A DNA stretch of 64,000 bases from Dromiciops gliroides (lineage: Eukaryota > Chordata > Mammalia > Microbiotheria > Microbiotheriidae): assembly GCF_019393635.1 (NCBI RefSeq), contig NC_057862.1, forward strand, positions 98,531,645-98,595,644. The letters run 5' to 3'. Every line of letters starts with the position of its first letter. The first letter of the stretch is position 1. The notes beneath the pieces were generated by a model. That model saw only the letters and a program-made list of their open reading frames with translations, did not search any database and had not been told where the DNA came from. Shown here in pieces: positions 34,318 to 45,599 of this stretch. Both the position numbers and the translations under genes were made by a program.

Positions 34318-34375
34318 TTTACTAGGTGTGTGATCCTGGGCAAGTCATTGCCCTGCCCCCCCACCCAAAAAAAGA
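34318..34375 (+). repeat. Truncated WSINE1
   Basis: Only TACTAGGTGTGTGATCCTGG and GCAAGTCATTGCCCTGCC plus an A-rich tail remain; head missing. Confidence 0.7.
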
Positions 34376-34479
34376 AAAAGACCATTTATTCATTTGCTTA
34401 TCTTTTTTTGTGTGTGATGCTTATTTTTTTTATTATTCATTCCTTTACTCTATTTCTGTCTGTCTGTTGTGGTGCAGAA

Positions 34480-34905
34480 AATGTCATTTATAGATGACAC
34501 AAAATAAAAATGTGCTTATATACAAGTGCATAGCTTCATGTATATACACACTGATCTGGAAGAGCACTGTTAGGAAAGTGGTGAATTGTTTCAGTCTTGT
34601 CTTGACTTTTTGTGATCCTCTTTGTTTTGTTTTTGTTGTTGTTTTTGTGGGTTTTTTTGCACTGATGCTGGAGTGATTTGCCATTTCCTTTTTCAGCTCA
34701 TTTGACAGATGAGGAAATGGAGGCAAACAAGGTTAAGTGACTTGCCCAGGGTCACACAGTAAGTGTCTGAGACTGGATTTGAACTTAGGTCTTCCTGACT
34801 CCAGTCCCAGCACTTTATCCATCTATTCTGCCACCTAGTGGTAAATAGAGGTCTTAAAGCTAAAAAAACCTGTGATTACCAGAAGCATGCCAAAATAGGT
34901 TTGTT
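34480..34905. repeat. Unassigned repeat, copy 2 (SINE-filled)
   Basis: Same sequence as 30283-30430 but split after GTGGTGAAT by a MAR1-type SINE. It lies inside the CR1/L3 copy. Confidence 0.65.
34587..34836 (-). mobile_element. MAR1-type SINE with TSD
   Basis: TSD AGTGGTGAAT / AGTGGTAAAT (34577-34586, 34837-34846). The copy at 30283-30430 shows the empty site. Confidence 0.88.
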
Positions 34906-35190
34906 AGGAATGCATGATTTCCTAACACTTAGATATGTCCAAAAAGTGAAGTGGACTGTTTGGGTAGGAATAGTAGGTTTTCTTTTCCTGAAGGACATTA
35001 GTAGTAAAAAGTTGGGTGGCCATTTGTCAGGTTATGTTTAAGAGGTACCCTTTTGCAGACATGTATTAGACCAGATGCCTGGTGAAGTCTTTTACAACTT
35101 TCTAATTGTGTGATATTAATCTATGTTGATAACTAGAGCTACTTGTAATTTCACCAATGTTGACTAGCAAATCTTCTATAATAAAGTCTT

Positions 35191-35335
35191 TTTTTGTGTG
35201 TGGGGGGCAATGAGGGTTAAGTGACTTGCCCAGGGTCACACAGCCAGTAAGTGTCAAGTGTCTGAGGCCAGATTTGAACTCAGGTCCTCCTGAATCCAGG
35301 GCTGGTGCTTTATCCACTGTACTACCTAGCTGCCC
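35191..35335 (-). mobile_element. WSINE1 with TSD
   Basis: [18 protein letters not shown] / CTATAATAAAATCTT (35176-35190, 35336-35350). Confidence 0.93.
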
Positions 35336-35377
35336 CTATAATAAAATCTTAAAGAGTTGCCTGAAGGTACTCAGAGT

Positions 35378-35485
35378 TTAGACTTGCCTGGGGTTATACA
35401 GCTAGAATATGTCCAAGGCAGGATTTGAACCTTGGCCTTCCTGCCTCCAAGCCAAGTTCACTACCTCCCTATCTGTGCAGCCTCT
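35378..35485 (-). repeat. Old CORE-SINE remnant
   Basis: GACTTGCCTGGGGTTATACA, GCAGGATTTGAACCTTGGCC and CTTCCTGCCTCCAAG match an antisense core and head at low identity. Confidence 0.6.
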
Positions 35486-35964
35486 TTTAGATGGCATAGC
35501 TAGCTATAAATTCTGTGGCTTTAAAAAAATAAAATAGTTTCATTCTGGAAAATAAAAATGCATTATTTGGGAAAGAAAACTCTAACTATGGTTATTTCTA
35601 CATTGGACAGTGGGTTCTTCTCTATCTACTGCAGCTAATTTTGATGCATGGAAATGGCTACACCACACTCTCTGATGTGAAGATAAGGCTGCCTAAAAAA
35701 ACCAGAATTGTAGAGGCTACAAAGGCATTATTTGCTCCTTAGCACCCCCTTGTGTTGAGTATGTGGCTAAATAGTTGATAGAGGTTGCCAGGTTGTACCT
35801 TCATATTCCAAAAAGGAGGCCCCTAGGCAGCATTCCTATGATTTTAGGCTATTAAGCAGGGTTTCTGAAGGGTGAGCATCTTTGTTAAAAAGTCTTACCA
35901 CATAGGCCAGTTGGGTCCTGGAATAGGCTACTCTCATTTCTAATAAATATAAATGTCATCCTAG

Positions 35965-36130
35965 ACATTTTGGGAGTTAAAAAGGACCTTGGAGGTCAAA
36001 CGGCCTGACCTTTTGGTTTCATAGACAGGGAGTTTGAAACCCCAAGAGTTAAGTGGCAAGCTCAAGGTCACACAGGTAGAAGCAGAACTGGGCTTCACAC
36101 AGTGTCTTCTAACTCCAAATCTTTCCACCA
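35965..36130 (-). repeat. MIR3-like SINE
   Basis: AAAAAGGACCTTGGAGGTCA, GAGTTAAGTGGCAAGCTCAA, GGTCACACAGGTAGAAGCAG and AACTCCAAATCTTTCCACCA. Confidence 0.65.
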
Positions 36131-36233
36131 CATTGTAGAAAAAAGTAGGAGAGGAATTCTTGTAGGAAAGCAACTTGATTTAATAGCCTAGACTTTATCT
36201 ATGTTGAAACATTCTTAAGATTAGGTCTGTGCG

Positions 36234-36391
36234 AGGGCAGCTAAGTGGCGCAGTGGATAGAGCACTGGCCTTGGATTCAGGAGGACCTGAGTTCAAGTCT
36301 AGCCTCAGGCACTTGACACTTACTAGCTGTGTGACCCTGGGCAAGTCACTTAACCCTCATTGCCCTGCAAAAAAACCCAAAAAACAAAAAA
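36234..36391 (+). mobile_element. WSINE1, full length, perfect TSD
   Basis: TSD AAGATTAGGTCTGTGCG at 36217-36233 and 36392-36408, identical. Complete head, core and A-rich tail. One of the youngest insertions here. Confidence 0.96.
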
Positions 36392-36892
36392 AAGATTAGG
36401 TCTGTGCGGCACAAAGTAAATTTGTGAATGGGGAATTATCTAGTCAATATTTTAGTCCTGAATAATCTCATTTGGCCATCCTCACCACCTAATTAACTGT
36501 GTGATTGACTGCGCTACAGTTATGCCAGATGAATCACATATGAGGGTTCAGAATCGAGTTGGATGAGTCAAGTTTACTTCTAGGGCTCTGCTTGCACTTT
36601 CCCACCCTCTTCAGAACCCCTTTCCCACCATGCTTTCTTGCTTTGGTTCCTCTTGTCAGGAAAGTGATCTGATAATATTGTTTCATCTGGCATGATTGCT
36701 TGATATAAATTAGTTGATTGCTAATGGTGGAAATTCAGGCATGGGGATAGACTGGTGGGGTAGATATTTGGGGATGGGTTTTTAGTATTCATCAACTCAT
36801 TCCATGTAGATGATTATCCCTCACATTTGGAAGGTGAGACCTGGTTTTAAAGATCTCATACAGTCCTAGTTCCTTCTGATTGATCACTTCAA

Positions 36893-37141
36893 AATTTGGG
36901 CTAGATGGTGCAGTGGATAGAGTGCCTGGCTTTGAGTCAGGAAGACTCATCTTCCTGAGTTCAAATCCAGCCTCAAAACCATACTAGCTATGTGACCCTG
37001 GGCAAGTCACTTCACCCTGTTTGCTTCAGTTTCCTCATCAATAAAATGAGATAGAGAAGGAAATGGCAACCTCTCCAGTATCTTTGCAAAGAAAACACCA
37101 AATGGGGCCACAAGGAGTTAGACATGACTGAACAACAACAA
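36893..37141 (+). mobile_element. MAR1-type SINE
   Basis: GGGCTAGATGGTGCAGTGGA head, GTGACCCTGGGCAAGTCACT core, GAGAAGGAAATGGCAACCTC and the tail GACATGACTGAACAACAACA. Confidence 0.85.
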
Positions 37142-37654
37142 TCCTAGGAGCAAATTAAAATGTGTAGCAAAAATTGCAGATGTTGTTTTTAATGAGAAAA
37201 AAAATGCATGATTCACAACCAGGTGTATCAACAATACATGAGCTGCCAGAAAAATGTGCATGATTTTTGAGTGGTGTATGTTTCACCTCTCAGCCTAACT
37301 AATGCAGACCCACCCTAAGCTTTATAAAGTAAATATTTATTCATTAGTTCTAAAATTACTGCCCTTGAATTTCAAAGTGTTATCCCTTCTGAAATTAAAT
37401 ATAGTAAATTAAACACAAGGGACTGATTAGATTCCTTCATGCTCTTTGTTATATTTAGTACTTCTGCTGAATTTCCTCTGTCTAGATGAAATAATTATCT
37501 TCATTTCCTCCTCCCAACTAATTCCTAAATACATGAATTTTTTTCACTTTGCTTTTCCCATCCGGCTGTCTTTCTTATGATGCCACTAAAACCGAAAATG
37601 AAAACATTTCATGAAAGGTTATTGAAAGCCTTTAATGCATCTTCCTTCCTTCCT

Positions 37655-38060
37655 TCAACAAGTATTTATTTAGCATATAGATTTCATTGTTCTACATTCT
37701 GCAGAAGGGCGGGCAGAGGGTTATCAGATATCAAAGATGTGGTCCCTGTCCTGCAGGAGTTTACAACTGAGAACACACACACACACACATACACACACAC
37801 AGAGTACAGTCTGAATCACTATCTGGCTAAGTGCAAAGGAGAGTAATGTAGATAATTTCATGAATTTCAAAGAAGAAGTCTGTGTGTTTCAGAGGGGTTG
37901 GAAGGGCCCTAGGGACAAGGGGAGGAGGATTTAAACTAGACTTTGAAGGCTTGGGAATGAGTTCTTGGACAGACAGTGGAGAAAAAGAAGCGAGTGGGGC
38001 AAATGCCCCACTGCTGGTGCTCTAGGCCTAGGGAGGAATCGGATAGCGATAACTCTGGGG
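37655..38060 (-). repeat. L2 LINE, antisense
   Basis: CAAGTATTTATTTAGCATAT, GGTCCCTGTCCTGCAGGAGT, a (CA)n block at 37773-37802, and GGATTTAAACTAGACTTTGA. Moderately diverged. Confidence 0.6.
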
Positions 38061-38074
38061 AGTAGGCAAAGAAA

Positions 38075-38400
38075 TAAGGGTTTATTCAGCACTTACTATG
38101 TTCCAAGCACTGGGAATACAAAACCAAATAAAAAGGTCGCTGAAGGTGGGACTGGGGAAGAGAGGAAGTACCTGTGGTTCAGGGAGCCTGGGGTCCAGAA
38201 AGTCAGAAGCTCAGCAGGGAGGGGAATGAAGCTTGGCTGGTCCAGGCCCCTCCCAGAAATGGAGGAACCAGAAGGAATTTCCTACTGCTGTATTCTAGGG
38301 TGGGAAGACCTCTGGGAAATATGTCTGTTCCAGGGTGAAGAGGCCCGAGGAACTCGGGGAAGTTCCATGGTGAGACATGGTGGCTAAGTACAGAAGGTGA
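38075..38400 (-). repeat. L2 3' tip and following sequence
   Basis: TTTATTCAGCACTTACTATG and TTCCAAGCACTGGGAATACA (38080-38120) are a second antisense L2 3' end. The rest is G-rich with no certain class, and the 140-codon frame across it has no domain. Confidence 0.5.
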
Positions 38401-38477
38401 GGTCTCATGCCCGTTTGAGGTCTGAAAGAGACCCTCATGGATCCTCTGCCTCCTATATGTTTCTGCTACCCGTAATC

Positions 38478-38580
38478 ATGTTGGGCAAGTTACTTAAACT
38501 CTCTGGTCATCAGTTTTCTTATCAACACTGAACAGGTCAGACTAGATGATGCCTGAAGTCATTCCCAGGCTAAATCAAGC
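38478..38580 (+). repeat. MIR remnant
   Basis: TTGGGCAAGTTACTTAAACT, CTCTGGTCATCAGTTTTCTT and CAGACTAGATGATGCCTGAA. Confidence 0.6.
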
Positions 38581-38589
38581 CTCATAGGA

Positions 38590-39450
38590 CACCTGGGTTG
38601 AAAAAACTTTAGTGTTTTATTTCCTCTTTAAATCATATCTGTTCAACAGTCACCCCTCAGACGCACCATCCAAAATAACCCCTGTAGGAAAATCCACTGA
38701 CGGTCACTTAAGCCCCAGTTGTGTCTTTAGAAAGCCCTGGACCAAAGCCCTATTTCCATGGAGTATCCTGAACCTATTTGTGTGTGAGAGAAGTGTAGAT
38801 GATGTTCCTCCCCTCCCCTCCCCACTCCCTGCTATGTATTTCACATTTTCCACAGTTACATTTAAACTATTTTTGAGGCTGTGATTTTCTTCACATTTGC
38901 CCAACTTACGCGTTGTCTGCAGTTGTGCTGGTCTAATCCACCCAATATGTCTAAATCCATCTGGTGTTGTTTCTCATAGTCTTTAGCTTTAAAAAGAAAT
39001 CTTCAGTAAGGTTCTCCACTTCGGTAGAATCCCACTTTGAGAGTTCTTGTACATGTTTCGTAATTTTCTCTCCCATCCAAAGGAAGATCTCACATTTCAC
39101 ATACATACTACTTATGTCATGCAAACATGCTCAATCATTTTGACCTTCTCCATTTTTTTGCCCCTTCATTTGTTTGGCTGACTGGTCCTTTTCAGCGACA
39201 CTTAATGAGGTGAAATGTTCAAATGCACTAAGATAAGAAGGGTCAAAATCAGAGGTTCCCTTTCCTCCCCTTCTGCCAATATTAGGAAGCAGAGTAAACA
39301 GTCTAGGCCAGTTCTGAGAAATGGAATAGTCAGAGTCTCATTTAATCAGTTCCTGCCTATTTTCAAGATGAAGATGGCTGGTTCATCTGTGTTTGTCTCA
39401 GTCTCCCAGTACTTTCTTTTCTTTGAGCTCTAAGTGCTCTAAGTCCTTTT
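38590..39450. other. Unique intergenic sequence
   Basis: No recognised repeat or exon; short ORFs here lack coding features. Confidence 0.45.
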
Positions 39451-39506
39451 CTGAAGTTCAATTTCCTCATCTGTAGTATAAAGAAAATTATACTACCTCC
39501 TCTTCC

Positions 39507-39965
39507 TGACTCTGTGACCCTTGGACAATCTACTTAATTTCTCAGCCTCAGTTTCCTCTTCTGTAAAAGGGGGGTAATAATAGCACCTCCATCCCATGGC
39601 TCTTGTGAAGTTCACATGAGATAACATTTGTAGGATGCTTTGCAAACTTTTGGCTGTTGTTGTTGTTCAGTTATTTCAATCATGTCTGACTCTTCATGAC
39701 CCCATTTGGGGTTTTCTTGGCAGAGATACTGGAGTGGTTTGTCATTTCCTTCTCTAGCTTATTTTAGAGATGAGGAAACTGAGGCAAACAGGGTGAAGTG
39801 ACTTGCCCAGGGTCACACAGCTAGTCAACATCCGAGGCCAGATTTGAACTCAAGGAAGATGAATCTTCTTGACTCTAGGACTGGTTCTCTATCCAATGAG
39901 CCGTCTATCTACAAACTTTTTAAGTGCTATATAATTGCTAGCTATTGTTATTATATTATTATCTT
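39507..39965 (+). repeat. MIR SINE split by MAR1
   Basis: CTCTGTGACCCTTGGACAAT, CTCAGTTTCCTCTTCTGTAA and GAGATAACATTTGTAGGATG; after the insertion the MIR tail TTTAAGTGCTATATAATTGC resumes. Confidence 0.75.
39652..39911 (-). mobile_element. MAR1-type SINE nested in MIR
   Basis: TSD CAAACTTTT at 39643-39651 and 39912-39920. Starts GCTGTTGTTGTTGTTCAGTT on plus, with a full 3' extension and core. Confidence 0.85.
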
Positions 39966-40564
39966 ACAGCTTATTGTGAAATAATTAAACTATACCCAGA
40001 AGAAATCACAGATCTAAGTAAAAACAAAATCAAAAGTCAAAAGTAATATTAAAGATGACACCCAAAAGAAATATTGGAGACCTTTTAAAATGATTCTGCC
40101 AAATTAACTTTTTATAAACAAACTTCGAAGTTAATGTTGCCTTCTGTTGCTGTCTTCAGCATGGAACCAGCAAGAAGAGTAATTACAGAAATTGTGGTCA
40201 GCTTAAACTTTATAGATCCTACGTGTGACTTCCGAGAAAGCCACAGAAGAGTCATTTATAACTATAGCAGCTTTTCCCTTTTATGCTATGTTTTAAGACT
40301 TCTGACTAGTCTATGTTTAAAGAGGAAAAATAAACAAGAGGTCCTTTGTTCTTTTTTTTTAGAGTGCCTGTTTCTTCGGTCTGGTTTACGGGTTATGCTG
40401 TCTGTCAACAGCAATATTTAAAAACGAATGAGGTAAATATTAGCTGAAACTAGAGGTATCTTTATATATTGTCATCTGGATGAAAGAGTGAATGTAAAGG
40501 CAATTGGAGTACTAATACAAGAGGAAAAATGGGAATCAACACCATAATAGGAATTTTCTAACTA

Positions 40565-40760
40565 AACAAGATTATAGGTTTTAGAACTGAAGAGGACTTT
40601 AGAGATTGCCTCGAATAACACCCCTCCATTTTACAGATGAAGGAAATGAGGTCCGGAGAGATGAATAAACTTTCTTAAGGTCACTCAAGTAGTCAATCTG
40701 GGGTTCAAACTCAGGTGCTCTGATACCAAATCCAATGTTCTTTACACTAACCAGATAGTG
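40565..40760 (-). repeat. MIR3-like SINE
   Basis: GAAGAGGACTTTAGAGATTG, CCATTTTACAGATGAAGGAA, AGGTCACTCAAGTAGTCAAT and ACACTAACCAGATAGTGCT. Confidence 0.65.
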
Positions 40761-40934
40761 CTTCCTCTGTCTTTGATTAGTTTTTTATTGAAGCCTTTTT
40801 TTCCCCATATCGCAAACATTTCGTGCACTATCCTCCCCCTTAAAACTGTCCCTTGACACAAAGACAGTTAAAGACAACCAATGGATATAGTGACCATATG
40901 TGACAGTGGAAGTAACATTTAATACCTTTAGTCC

Positions 40935-41190
40935 CCCACCTTCATTCATTTCATTCAGTAAACATTTGTTAAGTGCCTACTATGTGCCAGGCCCTATGCT
41001 AAGTGCTGAGAATGCAACAATAACAACAAAAACAGAAGAAGAAGAAGGAGGAGGAGGAGGAGTCGGAGTCCCTGCCCTCAGGGAGCGTAAACATGGAAGA
41101 GACAACATACAAATAAATACATACAAAGCAAGCTACATACAGGATAAATAGGAAACAACAGAGGGAAGACACTAGAATTAAGGGGTTGGG
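40935..41190 (-). repeat. L2 3' end, antisense
   Basis: CATTTGTTAAGTGCCTACTA, TGTGCCAGGCCCTATGCTAA, CTGCCCTCAGGGAGCGTAAA, with an AAG/GAG microsatellite (41034-41063) inside. Confidence 0.75.
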
Positions 41191-41309
41191 AAGAGGTATG
41201 CATCATCTGCTTTCTGGAATCAATATTGGTCACCTTTAATTTGAGTTCAACTGCCTTTTAGCATTGTTTTTGAATGAACAGTATTGTGGTGCTTGTGAAT
41301 ATTACTGTA

Positions 41310-41570
41310 CTGGTTCTGTTTTCTTTACATCTGTTTATGCAGTGCTTCCTATGTTCTTCTGAATTCCTCATGTTTATTATTTCTGACAGGGCAATAATAT
41401 TCCATTATATTCATTTGCCAGAATTTGTTTAGCCATTTCCTGTGAAAAATGGATACCCATTTTCTTTTCCAGTTATTACAGCCCTCAAAAAGCATTGCTA
41501 TGAATATTTTGGCATATTTGTGACATTTCTATCTTTGATTCCCTTGGGTCCACATGCTACATAGCGGGTC
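41310..41570 (-). repeat. L1 3' region fragment
   Basis: GGCAATAATATTCCATTATA, TTTGTTTAGCCATTTCCTGT and AAAGCATTGCTATGAATATT are antisense L1 3'-terminal text. Ends where a WSINE1 inserted. Confidence 0.65.
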
Positions 41571-41579
41571 AATCAATTT

Positions 41580-41733
41580 TTTTTCTTTCCTTTTTTTGGT
41601 GGGGCAATGAGGGTTAAGTGACTTGCCCAAGGTCACACAGCTAGTAAGTGTCAAGTGTTTGAGGCCAGATTTGAACTCAGGTCCTCCTGAATCCAGGGTG
41701 GATGCTTTATCCACTGCGCCACCTAGCTTCCCT
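41580..41733 (-). mobile_element. WSINE1
   Basis: TCAATTTT flanks both sides. Body matches the family with a few private changes (GGGTGGATGC in place of GGGCCGGTGC). Confidence 0.9.
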
Positions 41734-41949
41734 CTGATCAATTTTCTATGTGCATGAAACTATATAATGTTGGATTGATTGGAATAATTCACAAAGGCAC
41801 TGAATGATATCAAACAACAAAGTCACATAGGACCACAGTAATGCTATAATAATGATGCTATTTATAAGATCCTGAATTTATTTATTTTTCCTCTGAAGTA
41901 CAATGAGTTCCATCATAAATTCTGATAGCATTCCTATGTTAATGACCTG

Positions 41950-42112
41950 TGATTTCTTTCTTTTTTTTTTTTTTGGTGGGGCAATGAGGGTTAAGTGACT
42001 TGCCCAGGGTCACACAGCTAGTAAGTGTCAAGTGTCTGAGGTCGCATTTGAACTCAGGTCCTCCTGAATCCAGGGCCAGTGCTCTATCCACTGCGCCACC
42101 TAGCTGCCCCAC
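41950..42112 (-). mobile_element. WSINE1 (left arm of inverted pair)
   Basis: Long T-rich tail at 41954-41976 and near-consensus body. Probable TSD ATGTTAATGA on both sides (near 41937 and 42117). Confidence 0.9.
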
Positions 42113-42139
42113 CCCATGTTAATGAATAGCACTTGTATA

Positions 42140-42530
42140 ACCATAGTAGCTCACATCTATAAAAAGTGTCTTAAGGGGGCAGCTAGGTGGCGCAATGGAT
42201 AGAGCACCGGCCCTGGAGTCAGGAGTACCTGAGTTCAAATCCAGCCTCAGACACTTAACACTTACTAGCTGTGTGACCCTGGGCAAGTCACTTAACCCCA
42301 GTTGCCTCACTTAAAAAAAAAAAAAGTGTCTTAAGACCTACAAAGGATTTTCCTTATAACTACCCAGTAGGAGATGTGGTAGAAGTATCATTCCCATTTT
42401 ACAGGGGTAATTGAGGTGCTGAGAAAGAAAATGACTTTCTGAGAATCAGGCAGCTAGCATCAGAAGCAAGATATTAACTACTCTCTTAAGTTTAGGTAAG
42501 AGTTCTTTCCAATATGCTACTGTGAACCCT
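42140..42530 (-). repeat. MIR SINE split by WSINE1
   Basis: GTAGCTCACATCTATAAAAA before and CCTACAAAGGATTTTCCTTA after the inserted WSINE1, then CCCATTTTACAGGGGTAATT and the degraded core. Confidence 0.65.
42176..42320 (+). mobile_element. WSINE1 with perfect TSD (right arm of inverted pair)
   Basis: TSD AAAAAGTGTCTTAAG at 42161-42175 and 42321-42335. Full length. Opposite orientation to the copy 60 bp to the left. Confidence 0.95.
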
Positions 42531-42869
42531 CCATGGTTCTTATGTCTCTCCCTTCCTATAGGAAGAGTAAAATTATGTGTATGATGACTTTTCAATACAG
42601 TGTTATTATTGGTTCACCTGGGAATAGAAAAAGGTTTCAAATTGGATTTTAGATCCTTAAAGTAATGGTCCAAGCCAAGATTACCTATCATCCTGCTTAA
42701 CTTTTTATATTTTTTTTAGTTATGGTGGTGGTGAGAAGTAAATCTATCAAGTAAATTTTAAAATATTTTATTATTTTTGAATTTTTCCTACCAAGTTATC
42801 CCTTAAATGTCCCCTATTTTCTCCTTCAGAGTCCCCAAATTTCTTTTCAGATCTGAATTAATCCACTTG

Positions 42870-43360
42870 CAAAGGCACTAGACACAGGTTCAAATCCTGT
42901 CTCTGCTACTCAGTGTTGTTGTTCAGTTGTGACCAACACTTTATGACCCTGTTTTGTAGTTTTCTTGGCAAAGATCCTGGAGTAGTTTGCCATTTCCTTT
43001 TCTAGCTAATTTAACAGATGAGGAAACTGAGGCAAATAGGGTGAAGTGACTTGCCCAGGGTCACAAAGCTAGTCAATGTCTGAGTCCAGATTCGAAGTCA
43101 GTCCAGGTCCAGCATTCTATCCACTGTACTAGCTAGCTGCCCTACACTGAGTGTAGCTGAATTCTAGTCCTGACTCAGCCATTTACTGTGTGACCTCTGG
43201 CAAATCATTTCAACTTAGTTTCTTTAGGAGTCAAATGGGTAAAAATAATGCCTGTCCTGCTTACCTTAAAAGATTATTGTAAGGATCAAATGAGACAGTG
43301 TATTTTAAAGGTCTCTGAACATGTTAAAGTAGCACACAGATGTAAGGTGCTATTGTTATT
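42870..43360 (+). repeat. MIR SINE split by MAR1
   Basis: GACACAGGTTCAAATCCTGT before the insertion; CTAGTCCTGACTCAGCCATT, TACTGTGTGACCTCTGGCAA and ATCAAATGAGACAGTGTATT after it. Confidence 0.7.
42912..43142 (-). mobile_element. MAR1-type SINE nested in MIR
   Basis: GTTGTTGTTCAGTTGTGACC, CTTGGCAAAGATCCTGGAGT, GGTGAAGTGACTTGCCCAGG and the head end CACTGTACTAGCTAGCTGCC. Confidence 0.85.
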
Positions 43361-43614
43361 AGTGACACATTTATTTACGAGCTCCAATCATTCACATTAG
43401 CACCTTGTAGTTAACAGGTGAGTTTGAATTTCACAAATCTTGCATTTTTATACAAGGAGCCAAGTTCAGACAACACTTACATGTGCAAAATACTTTGGGA
43501 TCAAGTTATAACATCTAACTTTAACTTTTGGAGTCACTAAGACTTTGGAATTGAAGGATAACCCACCTTTCTAGCCTCATTGGACATTTCTTCATATCCC
43601 AGATGTTAAAAGCC

Positions 43615-44055
43615 AGTCGTACTGGCCTTCCCTCTGCTCTTCACTCATAGTAGTCCATCTCCAGGCTCTGCATGTGCTCTGGCCATTCCCCATGCCCAGA
43701 ATGCACTCCTTCCTCTCCCTCTCATGGATTCCTTGCTTTCTTTTTTCCCCTTTGCTTTCTTAAGATGAGTCTCGGGTACCATCAGGGGCATGAAACCTTT
43801 CTTGATCCCCCTCCCCTAATTGCTAGTGTTCTACCTCCTAGATTCCCTTATTTAACTACTTTGTGTGTAGTTATATCCACATATATTAATTTTATATTTA
43901 TACTTTATATATTTTATATGCATTTATATTCCCCATTAGAATGTGAACTCATGAGTACGTATTGTTTTATTCTTTGAATTTGTGTCCTCAGTGCCTAGCA
44001 CAATGTTTGGCACATTATAGGTACTTAATAATAAATACTTGATTGATTTATTGAC
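43615..44055 (+). repeat. L2 LINE 3' end
   Basis: CATGCCCAGAATGCACTCCT, GGCATGAAACCTTTCTTGAT, CCCCATTAGAATGTGAACTC, GCCTAGCACAATGTTTGGCA and the GATTGATT terminus. Confidence 0.85.
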
Positions 44056-44059
44056 TCTG

Positions 44060-44770
44060 CAAACTTACTAATTGTTATTGCTGTGGAAGCAGCCATCATA
44101 ACATTAGCATCACATGAAATTTATAAAAAGCATTTTTTGAAATTGCATTCTAACTTTAAAAGTTTAACATCAAAATCCACTCAAGTCAAATTAGAAATTA
44201 ATAATTATTTCACTCAATGAATAATGCTCATATGTGCCCCTGAAAAATTGGCAATCCATTATTCAAGATAATTTTTAAAGTGTCTTATTCAGATAATGAC
44301 ATTTTATCAAGGCCATCCAGAACTGACTCTCCTTATCAGTGATTATAGTCAGCAAGTCATATTTATTGAGCATCTGGAAAATTCCTCATCTGAAGAGATT
44401 TTTAATACATTACATGACCCAGAGATGAGTATATAGCTAAGCCTTGACTACTAATCAAGGGGAAATAATATTTCAAATGACCTATGACATAGTCAAAGGG
44501 GGTTGATCAATCAGGTATAATGGTGCTGATTCAGAGTCCTCTGTATGAATTTTACAGGTGGCTCAGAAATAGTTACAAGTCACCTAAAAAAAATATAAAG
44601 TAACTTGGGGAGGGAAAAGAGACTTTGCACAAGTTGGGCAATGATCCCAAATACCCCAGTGTGTTGGTCTTGTACTACCATTAAAAAAAAGTGTGGCTAT
44701 GGGTTTTTCTTCATACTTAGTTGGTTTGCACCTTTAGAGAACACATGAGTCTAAAATCCTGACTGATGCA
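44060..44770. other. Unique AT-rich stretch
   Basis: Nothing recognised. Confidence 0.45.
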
Positions 44771-44774
44771 TGCT

Positions 44775-44965
44775 ATAATGGAGAGAGCCACTGGACTTGG
44801 AGCTGGAAGACCTGGGTTCAAATCTAGTTCTGACATTTCCTAGCTATATGAATGTGGACAAGTCCCTTAATTTCTTTGAATCACAATACTTATACCACAA
44901 GATTGCTATGAAGAAATCAGTAGGTATATGGAAAGGAGCTATATGAATGTTGTGAGCTAATTCTA
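44775..44965 (+). repeat. MIR SINE
   Basis: GGAGCTGGAAGACCTGGGTT, CAAATCTAGTTCTGACATTT, CTAGCTATATGAATGTGGAC and a degraded 3' part ending AGCTATATGAATGTTGTGAG. Confidence 0.75.
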
Positions 44966-45230
44966 TTAGGAAAATAGCTGCACTTTAGATCCCAAATAAG
45001 TTTTATCTCTCCCTTAACTTACAAAATCATAATTGGAAAAGGATTAGCATGGATTTGGCTGTTGTTGGCATCTTTCTCCCTCCCTGTGCCCATCAAAGCA
45101 GTGCATATTAGAAAATTTGTGAAGCATAGCTTCTCATCCCAATACTTGAGGAGAAGCTAGCCATATTCTTGGGCAAGTTTGAATAAACTCTCATTAGGAG
45201 ACATTCATTAATACTTAAGAAATAATTAGG

Positions 45231-45392
45231 GGGCGTGGCTAGGTGGCGCAGTGGATAAAGCACTGGCCCTGGATTCAGGAGTTCCTGAGTTCAAATCTGG
45301 CCTCAGACACTTGACACTTACTAACTGTGTGACCCTGGGCAAGCCACTTAACCCCCATTGCCCTGCAAAAAAAAAAGAAAAAAAAAAGAAAG
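45231..45392 (+). mobile_element. WSINE1 with TSD
   Basis: AATTAGGG on both sides (45224-45231, 45393-45400). Full body with a compound AAAAAAG tail. Confidence 0.92.
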
Positions 45393-45599
45393 AATTAGGG
45401 AGGAAATAAAATACTTCAGCTTCTAATCAAAGAGTACTTCTTTATGTTGTAGTCACCCCTTCCAGATGTCAGAGGAAGAAATGCCATGCTTTGTAGACAC
45501 CAGAAGTAAACCTAGAGTTGGTACTAAGGACTCTTTGGAAGCTGGAGCCAGAGGTTGATAGGCATGGTGAAAAGGGAGACTAGATCCACTGAATAGAAA

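Larger units (their letters stand above)
34080..35110 (+). repeat. CR1/L3 LINE 3' region, split
   Basis: TATTGTGTTCTGTCCTGGAA, GGAGAGAGTCTAGAGGAAGA, CAAGATGATGG and AGCATGTTGAAGAGAAAG (to 34318) follow CR1/L3. After an inserted block it resumes with TTTCCTAACACTTAGATATG, GTGAAGTGGACTG and a terminal GACCAGATGCCTGGTGAAGT. Confidence 0.65.

Noticed and set aside
37965-38387. 140-codon plus ORF
   Set aside because: Starts in antisense L2 sequence and shows no domain; open by chance in G-rich DNA.
45021-45070. U6 snRNA-like AATTGGAAAAGGATTAGCATG
   Set aside because: Only about 20 bases resemble U6; no further match either side.
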